Shown: in pieces, positions 38,857 to 47,640 of the stretch
How positions within the stretch are numbered: the stretch's first letter is position 1
How the letters are laid out: each line of letters starts with the position of its first letter
DNA from: Candidatus Nitrosopelagicus sp.
GTDB lineage: Archaea; Thermoproteota; Nitrososphaeria; Nitrososphaerales; Nitrosopumilaceae
DNA: 56,093 nt
Direction of reading: 5' to 3'
Assembly (NCBI GenBank): GCA_028345575.1
Contig: JAOMDR010000005.1
Coordinates: 1-56,093 of the forward strand
Translations under genes and position numbers: made by a program
The notes under the pieces: generated by a model
Told to the model about the DNA's origin: nothing
Database searches by the model: none
Seen by the model: the letters and a program-made list of their open reading frames with translations, nothing else

Positions 38857-39675
38857 TTATCCTTTTTTTGTGAAAACATACGGTGTCTCAAATTCTTGAT
38901 CCATAGTCCAATAAGTTGGTAGTGAAATTGTAGATACAACCGTTAATTCAAATTTTCGGATGGAGGTCCCCCACCCAAAATGTGTCGTATCTCTCGAGAA
39001 TTCTCGATGTGAGTGACTTCCAGTAAGTACAAATGATGAATTAGTAATATGTGAAGATTCTAGCGCATTCTGAATAACGGATTCTGCTAAGACCTCTCCA
39101 ATTTCTGGAACGCCACCTATCACAAAAATAGTTTTTTTTGATGGAATTTTTTTGAAATCATAACATGTTGCATCAGAACATACTGGGTTAAAATCAACCC
39201 CTGTTTTCTTTGACAGATTTTCCTGCATGCTTACCAAATTTTCATCAATTTCAATTGATATCGAGTCTAGACCCAAGACTTTTCCACAATATGCAATTCT
39301 GCCATCGCCAGACCCAATATCGATAATTTGTTCAAATCCAAAAGTTTGGGCATTTAATGCCAAGCCCCATGCAGATAACATCCATGTAGGATAAAATGGC
39401 GCATAGCTGGCATCGTGTTTGATGCTATCAATCCAATAATTATTCAAATCTCCTTCAAAAATTGTATAATCTTTCTTAGAAATTTTTTCAGATATATGAT
39501 TTGAATAAATGGGATTGGCGTCAAGAAATTTACGTAATAAGAAAAGTTGTTGGCTTTCTATTTTGAGGTCTGGATTAGGCAAATCGGGTAAAATTTCAGT
39601 AGTATGACTATTTCCTTTGTACACTTTTACAAATTCATGTTTTAACTCACACACACTCTTAGAATATGTTTCCAT
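38857..39675 (-). CDS. class I SAM-dependent methyltransferase-like protein
   Basis: 272 aa with a Rossmann methyltransferase core: IIDIGSGDGRIAYCGKVLGLDSISIEIDENL (motif I and the acidic loop) and TIFVIGGVPEIGEVL (motif IV region). A 95-residue N-terminal extension without known motif precedes it. The substrate is unknown. Its promoter overlaps that of the divergent gene at 39715 (start codons 40 nt apart). Cotranscription with the cyclase gene downstream is likely. Confidence 0.75.
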   Translation of the reverse strand: METYSKSVCELKHEFVKVYKGNSHTTEILPDLPNPDLKIESQQLFLLRKFLDANPIYSNHISEKISKKDYTIFEGDLNNYWIDSIKHDASYAPFYPTWMLSAWGLALNAQTFGFEQIIDIGSGDGRIAYCGKVLGLDSISIEIDENLVSMQENLSKKTGVDFNPVCSDATCYDFKKIPSKKTIFVIGGVPEIGEVLAESVIQNALESSHITNSSFVLTGSHSHREFSRDTTHFGWGTSIRKFELTVVSTISLPTYWTMDQEFETPYVFTKKG

Positions 39676-39714
39676 AAATGATTACAATTTAAGGAAGTAA
39701 TTAAAAGAAATCAT

Positions 39715-40560
39715 GTGAGAATAGGTAATCCGACAAACAATGAATTCATTTTAGAATTAAATAACATCAATGATAAAATCCAATCCGAATATCTAAAAAA
39801 AATTATTCATACAACAAGAAGTGTAGACTGTGATGTAATGTTAGGTGATAGTACCACTAAAAAAGTTGAAACATTTGATATCAAAAATGTAGAGGTATTT
39901 TTTGGTGGATTTGAATCATATCTCTCTGAATGGAATTCTCAAGGAGTTACATATTCTTCAGATGAGGATCTAAGACGTATATTTACAAAAGCTGAAATAA
40001 GAATTGGTGATTATATTTTATCATTGCATATATCGTTACAATATCATGTATTACTATATTACAAACCAATACAAAGAGTGATAGAATTACAAAAAAAACT
40101 AGCAGAACTAATTGATAGTAATGGTAATTCTGAATCAAAATATGAAGAAGAAGGAGAGAGGTTAATAATTGAAAAATTAAACGAGTTAGGGTTCAAAGAC
40201 ATGCCAAAACAAGAATTATTTGAATTATTTTATAACGACGAAGAATTAGCAAAAAAAATTAAAAAAATGATAGATGATTCACAACCAGAGGTAGTAGATG
40301 TTCAAGGTCAGAAAAATGAACTATTCAGAGAATTAGATAATTTATTGATAGAAACATTTCATACAACATCCGTAATGATTGATGAACAAAAACTTGTAAA
40401 TGGCGAAGAAGGATGTCTATGCAACATAGATTTAGAATTTGTTGACAACGGTGCAAAACAAGGATTAGTAGATGCCGCACTTATAGATGAAAAAAATAAA
40501 ATTCTAATCAAACGAAACATTACAAAAATTTTAGATGTAGTTTTAGAAATTAATTCTTAA
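39715..40560 (+). CDS. hypothetical acidic protein, 281 aa
   Basis: It starts at a GTG (39715) about 25 nt after ATTTAAG. There are two parts. One is an N-terminal beta-rich half (VDCDVMLGDSTTKKVETFDI, YILSLHISLQYHVLLYY). The other is a helical acidic middle (ELFELFYNDEELAKKIKKMIDD), ending with CLCNIDLEFVDNG and a terminal strand-helix. There is no membrane segment or active-site motif. I do not recognise the family. It is divergent from the methyltransferase-like gene. Confidence 0.7.
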   Translation: MRIGNPTNNEFILELNNINDKIQSEYLKKIIHTTRSVDCDVMLGDSTTKKVETFDIKNVEVFFGGFESYLSEWNSQGVTYSSDEDLRRIFTKAEIRIGDYILSLHISLQYHVLLYYKPIQRVIELQKKLAELIDSNGNSESKYEEEGERLIIEKLNELGFKDMPKQELFELFYNDEELAKKIKKMIDDSQPEVVDVQGQKNELFRELDNLLIETFHTTSVMIDEQKLVNGEEGCLCNIDLEFVDNGAKQGLVDAALIDEKNKILIKRNITKILDVVLEINS

Positions 40561-40605
40561 TCAAGGGTACATAGGCTTAATGCCTTGGGGAGTTGTACCT
40601 CTTGA
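40561..40605. other. two-tier hairpin, candidate structured RNA or terminator
   Basis: Outer arms TCAAG-GGTACA (40561-40571) and TGTACC-T-CTTGA (40594-40605) pair over 11 bp with one bulge. Inside, AGGC (40573-40576) and GCCT (40582-40585) close a TTAAT loop. It starts at the base after the stop of the 281-aa gene, and no long T-run follows, so it is not a typical archaeal terminator. The 159-nt gap to the deaminase start holds nothing else but a TATA-like TTATTTAC. Confidence 0.5.
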
Positions 40606-40719
40606 CTAATAATCTACATCTTGATCGCACATATTTAGGGATTATGAAAAAATTAGGCACGAATTAAAAAATTAATTCATTTCAAACAATTATTTACTGA
40701 TTGAATGTGCAACAAGTCC

Positions 40720-41928
40720 ATGACGGTAACATATGACGATGTTGTGAAAGCAAGAGAGACTCAAAGTAAAGTGATTCGAAAGACAACTTTAGTATTTTCT
40801 GAAACATTTAGTAAAATCTGTGGAGCTAACGTATATCTAAAAAATGAGTATGAGCAAAAAACTGGCTCATTTAAAATTCGTGGCGCATATTATAAAATTA
40901 AATCATTAACTGATGAAGAAAAAAATAATGGTGTGGTTGCTGCATCTGCAGGAAATCATTCTCAAGGAGTTGCATTTGCATCTCATATAGAAAATATTCC
41001 ATGTACAATCGTGATGCCAAAAACTGCATCTCCTGCAAAGGTAGCTGCAACAAAAGGCTATGGCGCCAAGGTAGTACTTGAAGGCTCAACATATGACGAA
41101 TCATGGGCCCATGCTCAAAAAATATCTTCAGAAACAAACGCAACAATAATTCATGCTTTTGACGATTTACATGTAATTGCAGGTCAAGGAGTTATTGGAT
41201 TAGAAATAATCGAACAATTACCAAACGTAGATGAAATTTATGTTCCAATCGGAGGGGGAGGATTGGTTGCAGGAATAATAACTGCAGTTAAAGAAAAAAA
41301 TCCAAATGTGAAAATAATTGGGGTTGAATCAAGCGCATATCCGGCAATGAAAAAATCGATAGAAAACAATACACTTGAAACCGTTAGTGGAGATACCACT
41401 ATTGCGGATGGAATTTCTGTAAAGACTCCAGGAAAAATAACTTTTGACATAGTTAAGCAAAGGATTGATGAAATTGTAACGGTGGATGATAGAGATATAA
41501 TCAATGCAATGTTTCTGTTGATGGAACGTTCTAAAGCTGTTGTCGAACCTGCCGGCGCAGTAGCGCTTGCATATATTTTAAAACATAAACCCGAACCTGG
41601 AAAAACAGTGGTTCCAATTTTATGTGGCGGCAATATTGACATGTATTTGTTAGGACAGATTGTTTCTAAAGGACTATCAGGAATGGGAAGAATGTTAAAA
41701 ATTTCAGTTCTTTTAAAAGATAAACCAGGTGCATTAAAGGAATTGGTAGATGAAATATCTTCAATCAATGTAAATATTGTAGAAGTGATCCACGATAGAT
41801 TGAGTACGGATGTCAGTGCAGGTTCTGCAGGAGTTACGATTAGTCTTGAAACTGAAGATCAAAATCAGTCAAATGAATTGATCAATCACTTACAAGAACG
41901 AGATATTAAATTTCAGGTAATATCTTAA
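40720..41928 (+). CDS. ilvA: threonine ammonia-lyase (biosynthetic)
   Basis: This PLP enzyme deaminates threonine to 2-oxobutyrate for isoleucine. The PLP lysine is in KTGSFKIRGAY. AGNHSQGVAFA, IGGGGLVAGI and the C-terminal ACT domain (LLKDKPGALKELVDEISSINVN) follow in the usual order. The ACT domain suggests allosteric control, probably by isoleucine or valine. I chose ATG 40720, with TTATTTAC about 26 nt upstream; an in-frame ATG at 40705 adds five residues. Stop codons of ilvA and purE overlap. Confidence 0.94.
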   Translation: MTVTYDDVVKARETQSKVIRKTTLVFSETFSKICGANVYLKNEYEQKTGSFKIRGAYYKIKSLTDEEKNNGVVAASAGNHSQGVAFASHIENIPCTIVMPKTASPAKVAATKGYGAKVVLEGSTYDESWAHAQKISSETNATIIHAFDDLHVIAGQGVIGLEIIEQLPNVDEIYVPIGGGGLVAGIITAVKEKNPNVKIIGVESSAYPAMKKSIENNTLETVSGDTTIADGISVKTPGKITFDIVKQRIDEIVTVDDRDIINAMFLLMERSKAVVEPAGAVALAYILKHKPEPGKTVVPILCGGNIDMYLLGQIVSKGLSGMGRMLKISVLLKDKPGALKELVDEISSINVNIVEVIHDRLSTDVSAGSAGVTISLETEDQNQSNELINHLQERDIKFQVIS

Positions 41929-42536
41929 CGAAACTTTTTTTTCACAAATTTGGATAGACCTAGTTTTTTTAGTTCTTCAGATTCCTTCAGTACAGAAGTG
42001 TATTGGTCAAATTTATGCTTCTTTAATTTTGTTTTAATTTCAGGATATGAATTTCCAAGAATCTTTAATGCATAAATTCCTGCATTAGATGCTTTATTCA
42101 CACCCACAGCTACAACAGGGGAACCCGTAGGCATTTCTGAGATAGATAAAAGAGAATCAAGACCTCCAAATGCAGAGTATTTGTTTTTTTCAGTTTTTTT
42201 CATTTGTTTATCGTTGTACACCATTATTGGAACCCCTATTACAGGAATAGTTGTATGTGATGCTATCATACCCGGAAGATGCGCGGCACCACCTGCACCT
42301 GCAATAATCACTTTGAATTTACTCTTTTCAGCATGTTTTGCATATTCATCTAATCTTTCAGGAGTTCGATGTGCAGAAATAATTTGATCTTCATGAGATA
42401 TTGAAAACGAATCTAATATCTCAGCTGCACCATGCATTATACGACTATCAGAGCTTGAACCCATGATTATTCCGACAAGGGGTTTTTTTGTTACCAATAA
42501 TTTTTCATGCTTTTTCCTATTTTTAAACAATTTCAA
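41925..42536 (-). CDS. purE: N5-carboxyaminoimidazole ribonucleotide mutase
   Basis: It converts N5-CAIR to CAIR in purine synthesis. Signatures are VGIIMGSSSDSRIM (phosphate and substrate loop), ISAHRTPERL (catalytic His) and GAGGAAHLPGMIASHT. It is class I PurE with a short basic N-terminal extension, and the start is a TTG at 42536. It is divergent from purK, which acts just before it. Start codons are 50 nt apart. Confidence 0.94.
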   Translation of the reverse strand: MKLFKNRKKHEKLLVTKKPLVGIIMGSSSDSRIMHGAAEILDSFSISHEDQIISAHRTPERLDEYAKHAEKSKFKVIIAGAGGAAHLPGMIASHTTIPVIGVPIMVYNDKQMKKTEKNKYSAFGGLDSLLSISEMPTGSPVVAVGVNKASNAGIYALKILGNSYPEIKTKLKKHKFDQYTSVLKESEELKKLGLSKFVKKKFR

Positions 42537-42585
42537 TCAAAAATTCTCGGCTAAACTATTAGTAATACAAAATTTGTTTTACAGT

Positions 42586-43731
42586 ATGAGTAAAATTTTA
42601 GGGATAATTGGCGGAGGTCAATTAGGAATGATGCTTACAGAAGCCGCACAAAATTTGGAGGACATATCAAAAATAATAGTTTTAGATCCTACTGAAAATT
42701 GCCCTGCAGCAAAAGTTGGAGCTCAACAAATCATTGCAGATTTTAAAGACGAATCAGCAATAAGAAAATTATCCGAATTATCAGATATCATAACTTATGA
42801 AATTGAATCTGGTAATAGCGATGTTTTAAAAAAATTGGAAGAATACACCGAAATCAATCCATCTCCAGATACATTAAAAATTATTCAAGACAAATTGCTT
42901 CAAAAGCAATTTTTAAAAGAAAATGGGATTGCAGTTGCAGATTTTAAAAAAGTTGAAAATAAAGGAGAAATAAATGAAATGATAGATAAAATGGGACTTC
43001 CATTATTATTGAAAACAAGAAGAGATGCATACGATGGAAGAGGAAATTATAAAATCAATTCAAAATCAGACATAGATGATGCATTAGATTTATTTTCAGG
43101 TAAATCTTTGATGGTAGAAAAATTTGTAAAATTTGAAAAAGAAGTTTCAGTTATAGCTGCAAGAAATACAAAAGGAGAAATCGCAACATATCCTGTAGTA
43201 GAAAACATTCATGAGAATAATATTTTAAGAACTACAATTGCCCCTGGACGAGTTTCAGAAAATGTAAAAAAACAAGCAGAAGAAATTGCTGAAAAAACTA
43301 TGGAGGTATTACATGGAGCCGGTGTTTTTGGCATAGAAATGTTTGTTACTAAAGATGATGAAATTTTAATAAACGAAATTGCTCCACGGGTTCATAATTC
43401 AGGCCACCATACATTACAATCATGTAACACATCACAGTTTGAACAACACCTTAGAGCCATTTTAGGGATGGATTTAGGAGATTCATCAATAAAAACACCT
43501 ACAATAATGTACAATATTTTGGGACCTAAAACATTTCAAGGGGAATATAATGTACTGATAAAAAAACAAGACAATATTCATCTGAAAATGTATGGAAAAT
43601 TGGAATCAAAACCTCAACGGAAAATTGGTCATGTGAATATAGTGGATAAAGAAAATTTAGGAATCGAAGAATTATTTATTCAAGTAGAAGATCTAAAGAG
43701 AAATCTGGTCATTGAACCAAAAAAAACCTAG
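42586..43731 (+). CDS. purK: 5-(carboxyamino)imidazole ribonucleotide synthase
   Basis: The ATP- and bicarbonate-dependent partner of PurE. The 381-aa ATP-grasp protein starts MSKILGIIGGGQLGMMLTEAA, exactly the family N-terminus, so upstream in-frame ATGs are not used. Further signatures are LKTRRDAYDGRGNYKI, EVSVIAARN, and ENEIAPRVHNSGHHT-like NEIAPRVHNSGHHT with SQFEQHLRAI. Length and order are normal. Confidence 0.95.
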   Translation: MSKILGIIGGGQLGMMLTEAAQNLEDISKIIVLDPTENCPAAKVGAQQIIADFKDESAIRKLSELSDIITYEIESGNSDVLKKLEEYTEINPSPDTLKIIQDKLLQKQFLKENGIAVADFKKVENKGEINEMIDKMGLPLLLKTRRDAYDGRGNYKINSKSDIDDALDLFSGKSLMVEKFVKFEKEVSVIAARNTKGEIATYPVVENIHENNILRTTIAPGRVSENVKKQAEEIAEKTMEVLHGAGVFGIEMFVTKDDEILINEIAPRVHNSGHHTLQSCNTSQFEQHLRAILGMDLGDSSIKTPTIMYNILGPKTFQGEYNVLIKKQDNIHLKMYGKLESKPQRKIGHVNIVDKENLGIEELFIQVEDLKRNLVIEPKKT

Positions 43732-43785
43732 TACTGGTTCCAAAACGCCAAAATGGTTTATTAATACTTGATTTCAAAAATCAAT

Positions 43786-44175
43786 ATGTTACTAAAAGCA
43801 TCGGTAGTAATTACTGGAATAGCCATTGGATTGTTAGTACTCTATGGTGCAGATGTTGCAGTTGCAATGAGTAATCCAGACCATGAAGGGTTCTTGCCAT
43901 TAAATGACATGCAAAGAGGCATGGGACTGGGAGGACCAGCATTAATTTTACCAATAATTGCATTCTTCATATCTATTAAAGAATCATCTAAAGGATTGGG
44001 GGGAATGATCATAATTGCAGGTGTTCTAATTTTAATCGGAGGATTAGCAATGGTCGGAAGTCCTGCCCCTGAAGGAGTAGATAGAGACCCAATATCATCA
44101 ATTGCGATGTTATTTGCACCTGGAATTTTCCAAATTGTATTAGGTGCAATAAAAATAAAAAAGTCGTCAAATTAG
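43786..44175 (+). CDS. conserved hypothetical membrane protein, 129 aa
   Basis: Four hydrophobic segments (about residues 5-27, 50-65, 72-92 and 106-122) with a short extracytoplasmic loop (NPDHEGFLPLNDMQRGMG). It has no charged residues in the helices and no motif I know. The ATG follows a TTTATTAAT box by about 26 nt; an earlier in-frame TTG is ignored. It probably belongs to a thaumarchaeal family. The small zinc-ribbon gene starts 7 nt after its stop. Confidence 0.68.
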   Translation: MLLKASVVITGIAIGLLVLYGADVAVAMSNPDHEGFLPLNDMQRGMGLGGPALILPIIAFFISIKESSKGLGGMIIIAGVLILIGGLAMVGSPAPEGVDRDPISSIAMLFAPGIFQIVLGAIKIKKSSN

Positions 44176-44182
44176 ATTTCAC

Positions 44183-44317
44183 ATGCAAAAATGTGAAAAA
44201 TGCGGAGAAAACACTAGTAACGGTTATGATTGTGAGCATACTAAATTCGAAGAGTATTGCAAAGAATGTTACACCGAACTACATTATTACATAACTGAGA
44301 AAAAAGATAATGAGTGA
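44183..44317 (+). CDS. zinc-ribbon-like mini-protein, 44 aa
   Basis: 44 codons with two pairs, CEKC near the N-terminus and CKEC near residue 26, plus a Cys-His (DCEH) between them. It fits a small treble-clef or ribbon. It lies 7 nt after a membrane-protein gene and overlaps the dedA gene by 8 nt, so it should be translated within that operon. Its role there is unknown. Confidence 0.6.
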   Translation: MQKCEKCGENTSNGYDCEHTKFEEYCKECYTELHYYITEKKDNE

Positions 44318-44840
44318 ATTACAAGTATTAGTTCAATGGATTGCAGATTTACTTTCTGAATATCTGTATATAGGCGTCTTTGTTGCAGCGTTAATTGAAA
44401 CGATAATTCCGCCAATTCCAACTATGGCTGTATTTCCAACAGCAGGATTCATTGCATCACAAAATGGTCTAAGTGTTGCAGAGGCAATACTATTAGGCAT
44501 TGTAGGAGGATTAGGTGCATCAATTGGTTCAACTGGGATTTATTTAATCGCTTTAAAACTAGGTAGAACTGCATTACTGAAATATCTAAACAAAGTTAGA
44601 ATTTCTGAAAAAAAATTAGACCGAGTTGAAAGATGGTTTGAGAAATATGGGGATAAAGCAGTTCTTTTTGGCAGGATGGTTCCAGTGTTTAGAGAAATGA
44701 TTTCAGTTCCAGCAGGATTATTGAAAATGAATATCAAAAAATTTTTGTTGTATACAATACTAGGTTCATGCGGATGGGGAGTTACAATGGTACTAATAGG
44801 TTATTTCTTTGGATTAACTGCCTTTGAGATGATCATATAG
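44310..44840 (+). CDS. DedA/SNARE-associated family membrane protein
   Basis: 176 aa with four or five membrane segments. The diagnostic stretch FGRMVPVFREMISVPAGLLKM is the conserved re-entrant region of DedA proteins, which flip phospholipids or couple proton flow. ETIIPPIPTMAVFPTAGF carries the other half of the family signature. It overlaps the upstream zinc mini-gene by 8 nt. The substrate here is unknown. Confidence 0.9.
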   Translation: MSELQVLVQWIADLLSEYLYIGVFVAALIETIIPPIPTMAVFPTAGFIASQNGLSVAEAILLGIVGGLGASIGSTGIYLIALKLGRTALLKYLNKVRISEKKLDRVERWFEKYGDKAVLFGRMVPVFREMISVPAGLLKMNIKKFLLYTILGSCGWGVTMVLIGYFFGLTAFEMII

Positions 44841-44880
44841 CTTAACATAAGTTAAAAAATAGAAAAAATTAACAATTAAC

Positions 44881-45567
44881 ATGAAAGCGATAATTTTAGC
44901 AGGAGGTAGAGGGAAAAGATTACGACCAATTACAGATAAAATTCCAAAACCACTAATCCTAATTAATAATAAACCACTAATTGAACGCACTATAAAATAT
45001 TTAAAAAAATATGATATAACCGAAATCATAATTTCAAGCGGGTATAAATCAAATTTAATAGAAAAATTTCTTAAGAAGAAGAAAAATTTTGGATGTGAGA
45101 TAATATTTTCAAATGAAAAAACACCCTTAGGTACAGGTGGCGCCATTAAAAAAGCACTAAGACATGTTGATGAAGAATCATTTCTAGTACTAAATGGAGA
45201 TATCATCACAAATATAGATCTAAGAAAAATTCTAAGAAAACCAAACACAATTGCTTCAAATGAATTAAAAACAAAGTTTGGTACAATGAGTATTAAAAAT
45301 AATAAAATTTTAAAATTTAATGAGAAAAAAGATGTAACTGACGTTTGGATGAATCCCGGGATATATCATCTTTCAAAAGATATTGCAAAATTAATTCCAA
45401 AAAAAGGAAGTTTGGAAGAAATAGTTTTTCCAAAAATGGTAAGAAATAAGACGTTAGAAACGGTGAAATTCAAGAATGTGCTATGGTTTTCAATAGATTC
45501 TCATAAAGATATAGAAGAATGTTCAAAAGAAATAAAATTGAAAAAATATTCTAAATATTTCACATGA
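44881..45567 (+). CDS. sugar-1-phosphate nucleotidyltransferase
   Basis: 228 aa of the NTP_transferase fold: MKAIILAGGRGKRLRPITDKIPKPLILINN (nucleotide loop with Lys), GTGGAIKKAL and LVLNGDIITNID (metal Asp). It activates a sugar 1-phosphate (glucose, mannose or similar) as NDP-sugar. The exact sugar is not certain. It is the first gene of a four-gene overlapping operon; TTAAAAAATAG lies about 26 nt upstream. Confidence 0.87.
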   Translation: MKAIILAGGRGKRLRPITDKIPKPLILINNKPLIERTIKYLKKYDITEIIISSGYKSNLIEKFLKKKKNFGCEIIFSNEKTPLGTGGAIKKALRHVDEESFLVLNGDIITNIDLRKILRKPNTIASNELKTKFGTMSIKNNKILKFNEKKDVTDVWMNPGIYHLSKDIAKLIPKKGSLEEIVFPKMVRNKTLETVKFKNVLWFSIDSHKDIEECSKEIKLKKYSKYFT

Positions 45568-46541
45568 GCAGATTATCTTACAGTCTAGGGTCATTACTTT
45601 CAATTGAGGAAGTTTTAGAGTGTTCAAAAAAACTAAATGAGATTAACCCCGAAGTTATGTGGATTCCTGAAACTTGGGGGATGGAAAATTTTTCAATGTT
45701 GGGACTTGCATCTAAGGAAAATACATTTTCAAAAATTGGTTCATCGATCATAAACATCTATTCCAGAAGTCCAAGCTTAATTGCAATGGGCGCATCTACT
45801 ATAGACACAATTTCAAATGGGCGATTAATACTAGGACTCGGCACAAGCAGTGTGCCAATTGTAGAAGATTTTCACGGCAATTCATTTGAATCACCAGTGC
45901 AAAGAATGAAAGAATATGTCGAAATCATACGCATGGCATTACGTGGCGAAAAAATAAATTATTCTGGAAAGATTTTTTCATTGAAAGATTTTTCACTGTT
46001 AACAAAACCCGTAAGAAAAGAAATTCCAATCTACTTGGCGGCTATTAATCAAAAAATGGTCGAAATGACATGGGATATTGCAGATGGAGTGATATTTTAT
46101 CTAAGACCAAAAAATGAAATGAAAGAAACGATTTCAAGAATGCAAAAAAAGAAAAAAATAGATACATCATTACAGATAATCACATGTATTAGCGATGAAC
46201 AAGAAAAAGCTAGAAACCGTGCCAAGAAGACTCTGAGTTTTTACATCGCAGTAGGAAAAATTTATCGAGAATTTTTACAATCAACAGGATATTCTAAAGA
46301 AATACAAGTTATTTATGAGGAATATAAAAAAGGTGGGTTGGCAGGTTTAGATAAATTTGTTCCAGAAAAAATGTTAGATGATCTATGTATTGCCGGAACA
46401 CCGGATACTGCAGTAAAAAAATTAAATGAATTTCGAGATATAGGTATAGACTTGCCTATTATTCAATTTAATCCAATAGGTAATGTAAAAGAATCATTTG
46501 AATTATTAACTAAAACATTTTCGGGAAAGTCAAATGAATAA
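45564..46541 (+). CDS. LLM-class (F420-type) flavin-dependent oxidoreductase
   Basis: 325 aa. Core signatures are IPETWGMENFSMLGLAS, IINIYSRSPSLIAMGASTIDTISNGRLILGLGTSS, and YLAAINQKMVEMTWDIADGVIF. These match luciferase-like/F420-dependent reductases. The substrate is unknown. The ATG overlaps the upstream stop by 4 nt (ATGA). Adjacent genes (thiolase-like plus DUF35) point to acyl-CoA metabolism, which is inference. Confidence 0.85.
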   Translation: MSRLSYSLGSLLSIEEVLECSKKLNEINPEVMWIPETWGMENFSMLGLASKENTFSKIGSSIINIYSRSPSLIAMGASTIDTISNGRLILGLGTSSVPIVEDFHGNSFESPVQRMKEYVEIIRMALRGEKINYSGKIFSLKDFSLLTKPVRKEIPIYLAAINQKMVEMTWDIADGVIFYLRPKNEMKETISRMQKKKKIDTSLQIITCISDEQEKARNRAKKTLSFYIAVGKIYREFLQSTGYSKEIQVIYEEYKKGGLAGLDKFVPEKMLDDLCIAGTPDTAVKKLNEFRDIGIDLPIIQFNPIGNVKESFELLTKTFSGKSNE

Positions 46542-47640
46542 AGTAGCGATAGTAAGTACAGGACAAACAAAATTTTCAAAAGATAACGGCGATGTTGAAA
46601 AATTACTTTTTGAATCAGCAAGTAACTGTATTCAATCTACAAATAATTGTGATTTAAAAGACGTAGAAGGAGTTATTGTTTCTACAAATAACAATTCAAA
46701 ATATCTCGGCGCAATTTTATCTGAAACTATGGGTATACGTCCAAAAATCTCACATTCAATTGAACATCTTTGTAGTTCTGGCACAAACGCCATCATCTCT
46801 GCGTATGCATACATTTCTTCAGGATTATCCGATATAATGCTAATTTCTGGTGCAGAATCAGCAACTAATCCTGGACAAGTTTTAGAATGGGATAAATCTA
46901 GAGGAAGTCTCGAACATCCAATCTATTGGGGTTCAATGCTAACAAAATCTCATAAAAGAAAATTTGAGACAACAGAAGAAGAATTAGCTATCGTATCTGC
47001 TAAAAACCATAAACAAGCAATGGATAATCCATTTGCATATAGTAATGAACCTAGAACGATATCCGAAGTGATGAATTCAAAACAAATTACCGAGGACCTT
47101 AGAATTTTAGACTGTTCACGTTCATGTTCAGGAAGTTCATCAATTTTATTGGCGTCTGAAGAGAAAGCCAAAGCATTATCTGATCAACCAGTGTGGATAA
47201 CGGGTATTGGACAAAAAACTATGTCTGCAAGCTTTACCAAAAATATTCTTGGAGAAATTGAAAGTACTAGAATAGCTGCAGATTCTACATATAAAATGGC
47301 AAAAATTGAACCGAGGAATATCGATGTGGCAGAAGTACATGATGCATTTTCGGTTTGTGAATTAATGGCTATATCTGAATTAGGTATGACATCAAATGAA
47401 AAAAGTGGAGAGTTTGTTAGAAATTTGTTCAATACTGAAAATAGAATGATAAATCCGCGCGGAGGATTGATTGGGGCAGGGCACCCATTAGGAGCTACAG
47501 GAATATCTCAAACAATTGAAATTACAAACCAACTTCAAGGTAAATCCGACAGACGTCAAATTTCTAATGCAGAAACAGGATTAATTCATAATATGTCTGC
47601 AGCAGGAACATCAAGCTCAATCATGGTATTACAAAATTGA
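46534..47640 (+). CDS. thiolase-like (SCP2-type) protein
   Basis: 368 aa of the thiolase superfamily. HLCSSGTNAIISAYAYISSG contains the nucleophile Cys, EVHDAFSVCEL the catalytic His region, and GGLIGAGHPLGATGISQ the C-terminal His loop. The SCP2/DitF-like subgroup usually works with a DUF35 partner, and the DUF35 gene follows with a 4-nt overlap. The acyl substrate is unknown. The real reaction may be acyl transfer rather than beta-ketothiolysis. Confidence 0.88.
   Translation: MNKVAIVSTGQTKFSKDNGDVEKLLFESASNCIQSTNNCDLKDVEGVIVSTNNNSKYLGAILSETMGIRPKISHSIEHLCSSGTNAIISAYAYISSGLSDIMLISGAESATNPGQVLEWDKSRGSLEHPIYWGSMLTKSHKRKFETTEEELAIVSAKNHKQAMDNPFAYSNEPRTISEVMNSKQITEDLRILDCSRSCSGSSSILLASEEKAKALSDQPVWITGIGQKTMSASFTKNILGEIESTRIAADSTYKMAKIEPRNIDVAEVHDAFSVCELMAISELGMTSNEKSGEFVRNLFNTENRMINPRGGLIGAGHPLGATGISQTIEITNQLQGKSDRRQISNAETGLIHNMSAAGTSSSIMVLQN

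Noticed and set aside
38947-39675. Reading the methyltransferase-like protein as a tRNA or rRNA methylase
   Set aside because: Only the SAM-binding core is visible; no target-recognition domain is recognised, so substrate naming would be a guess.
42463-42585. 41-residue N-terminal extension for purK
   Set aside because: It would overlap purE on the other strand and is unlike any PurK start; ATG 42586 gives the canonical GGGQLG N-terminus.
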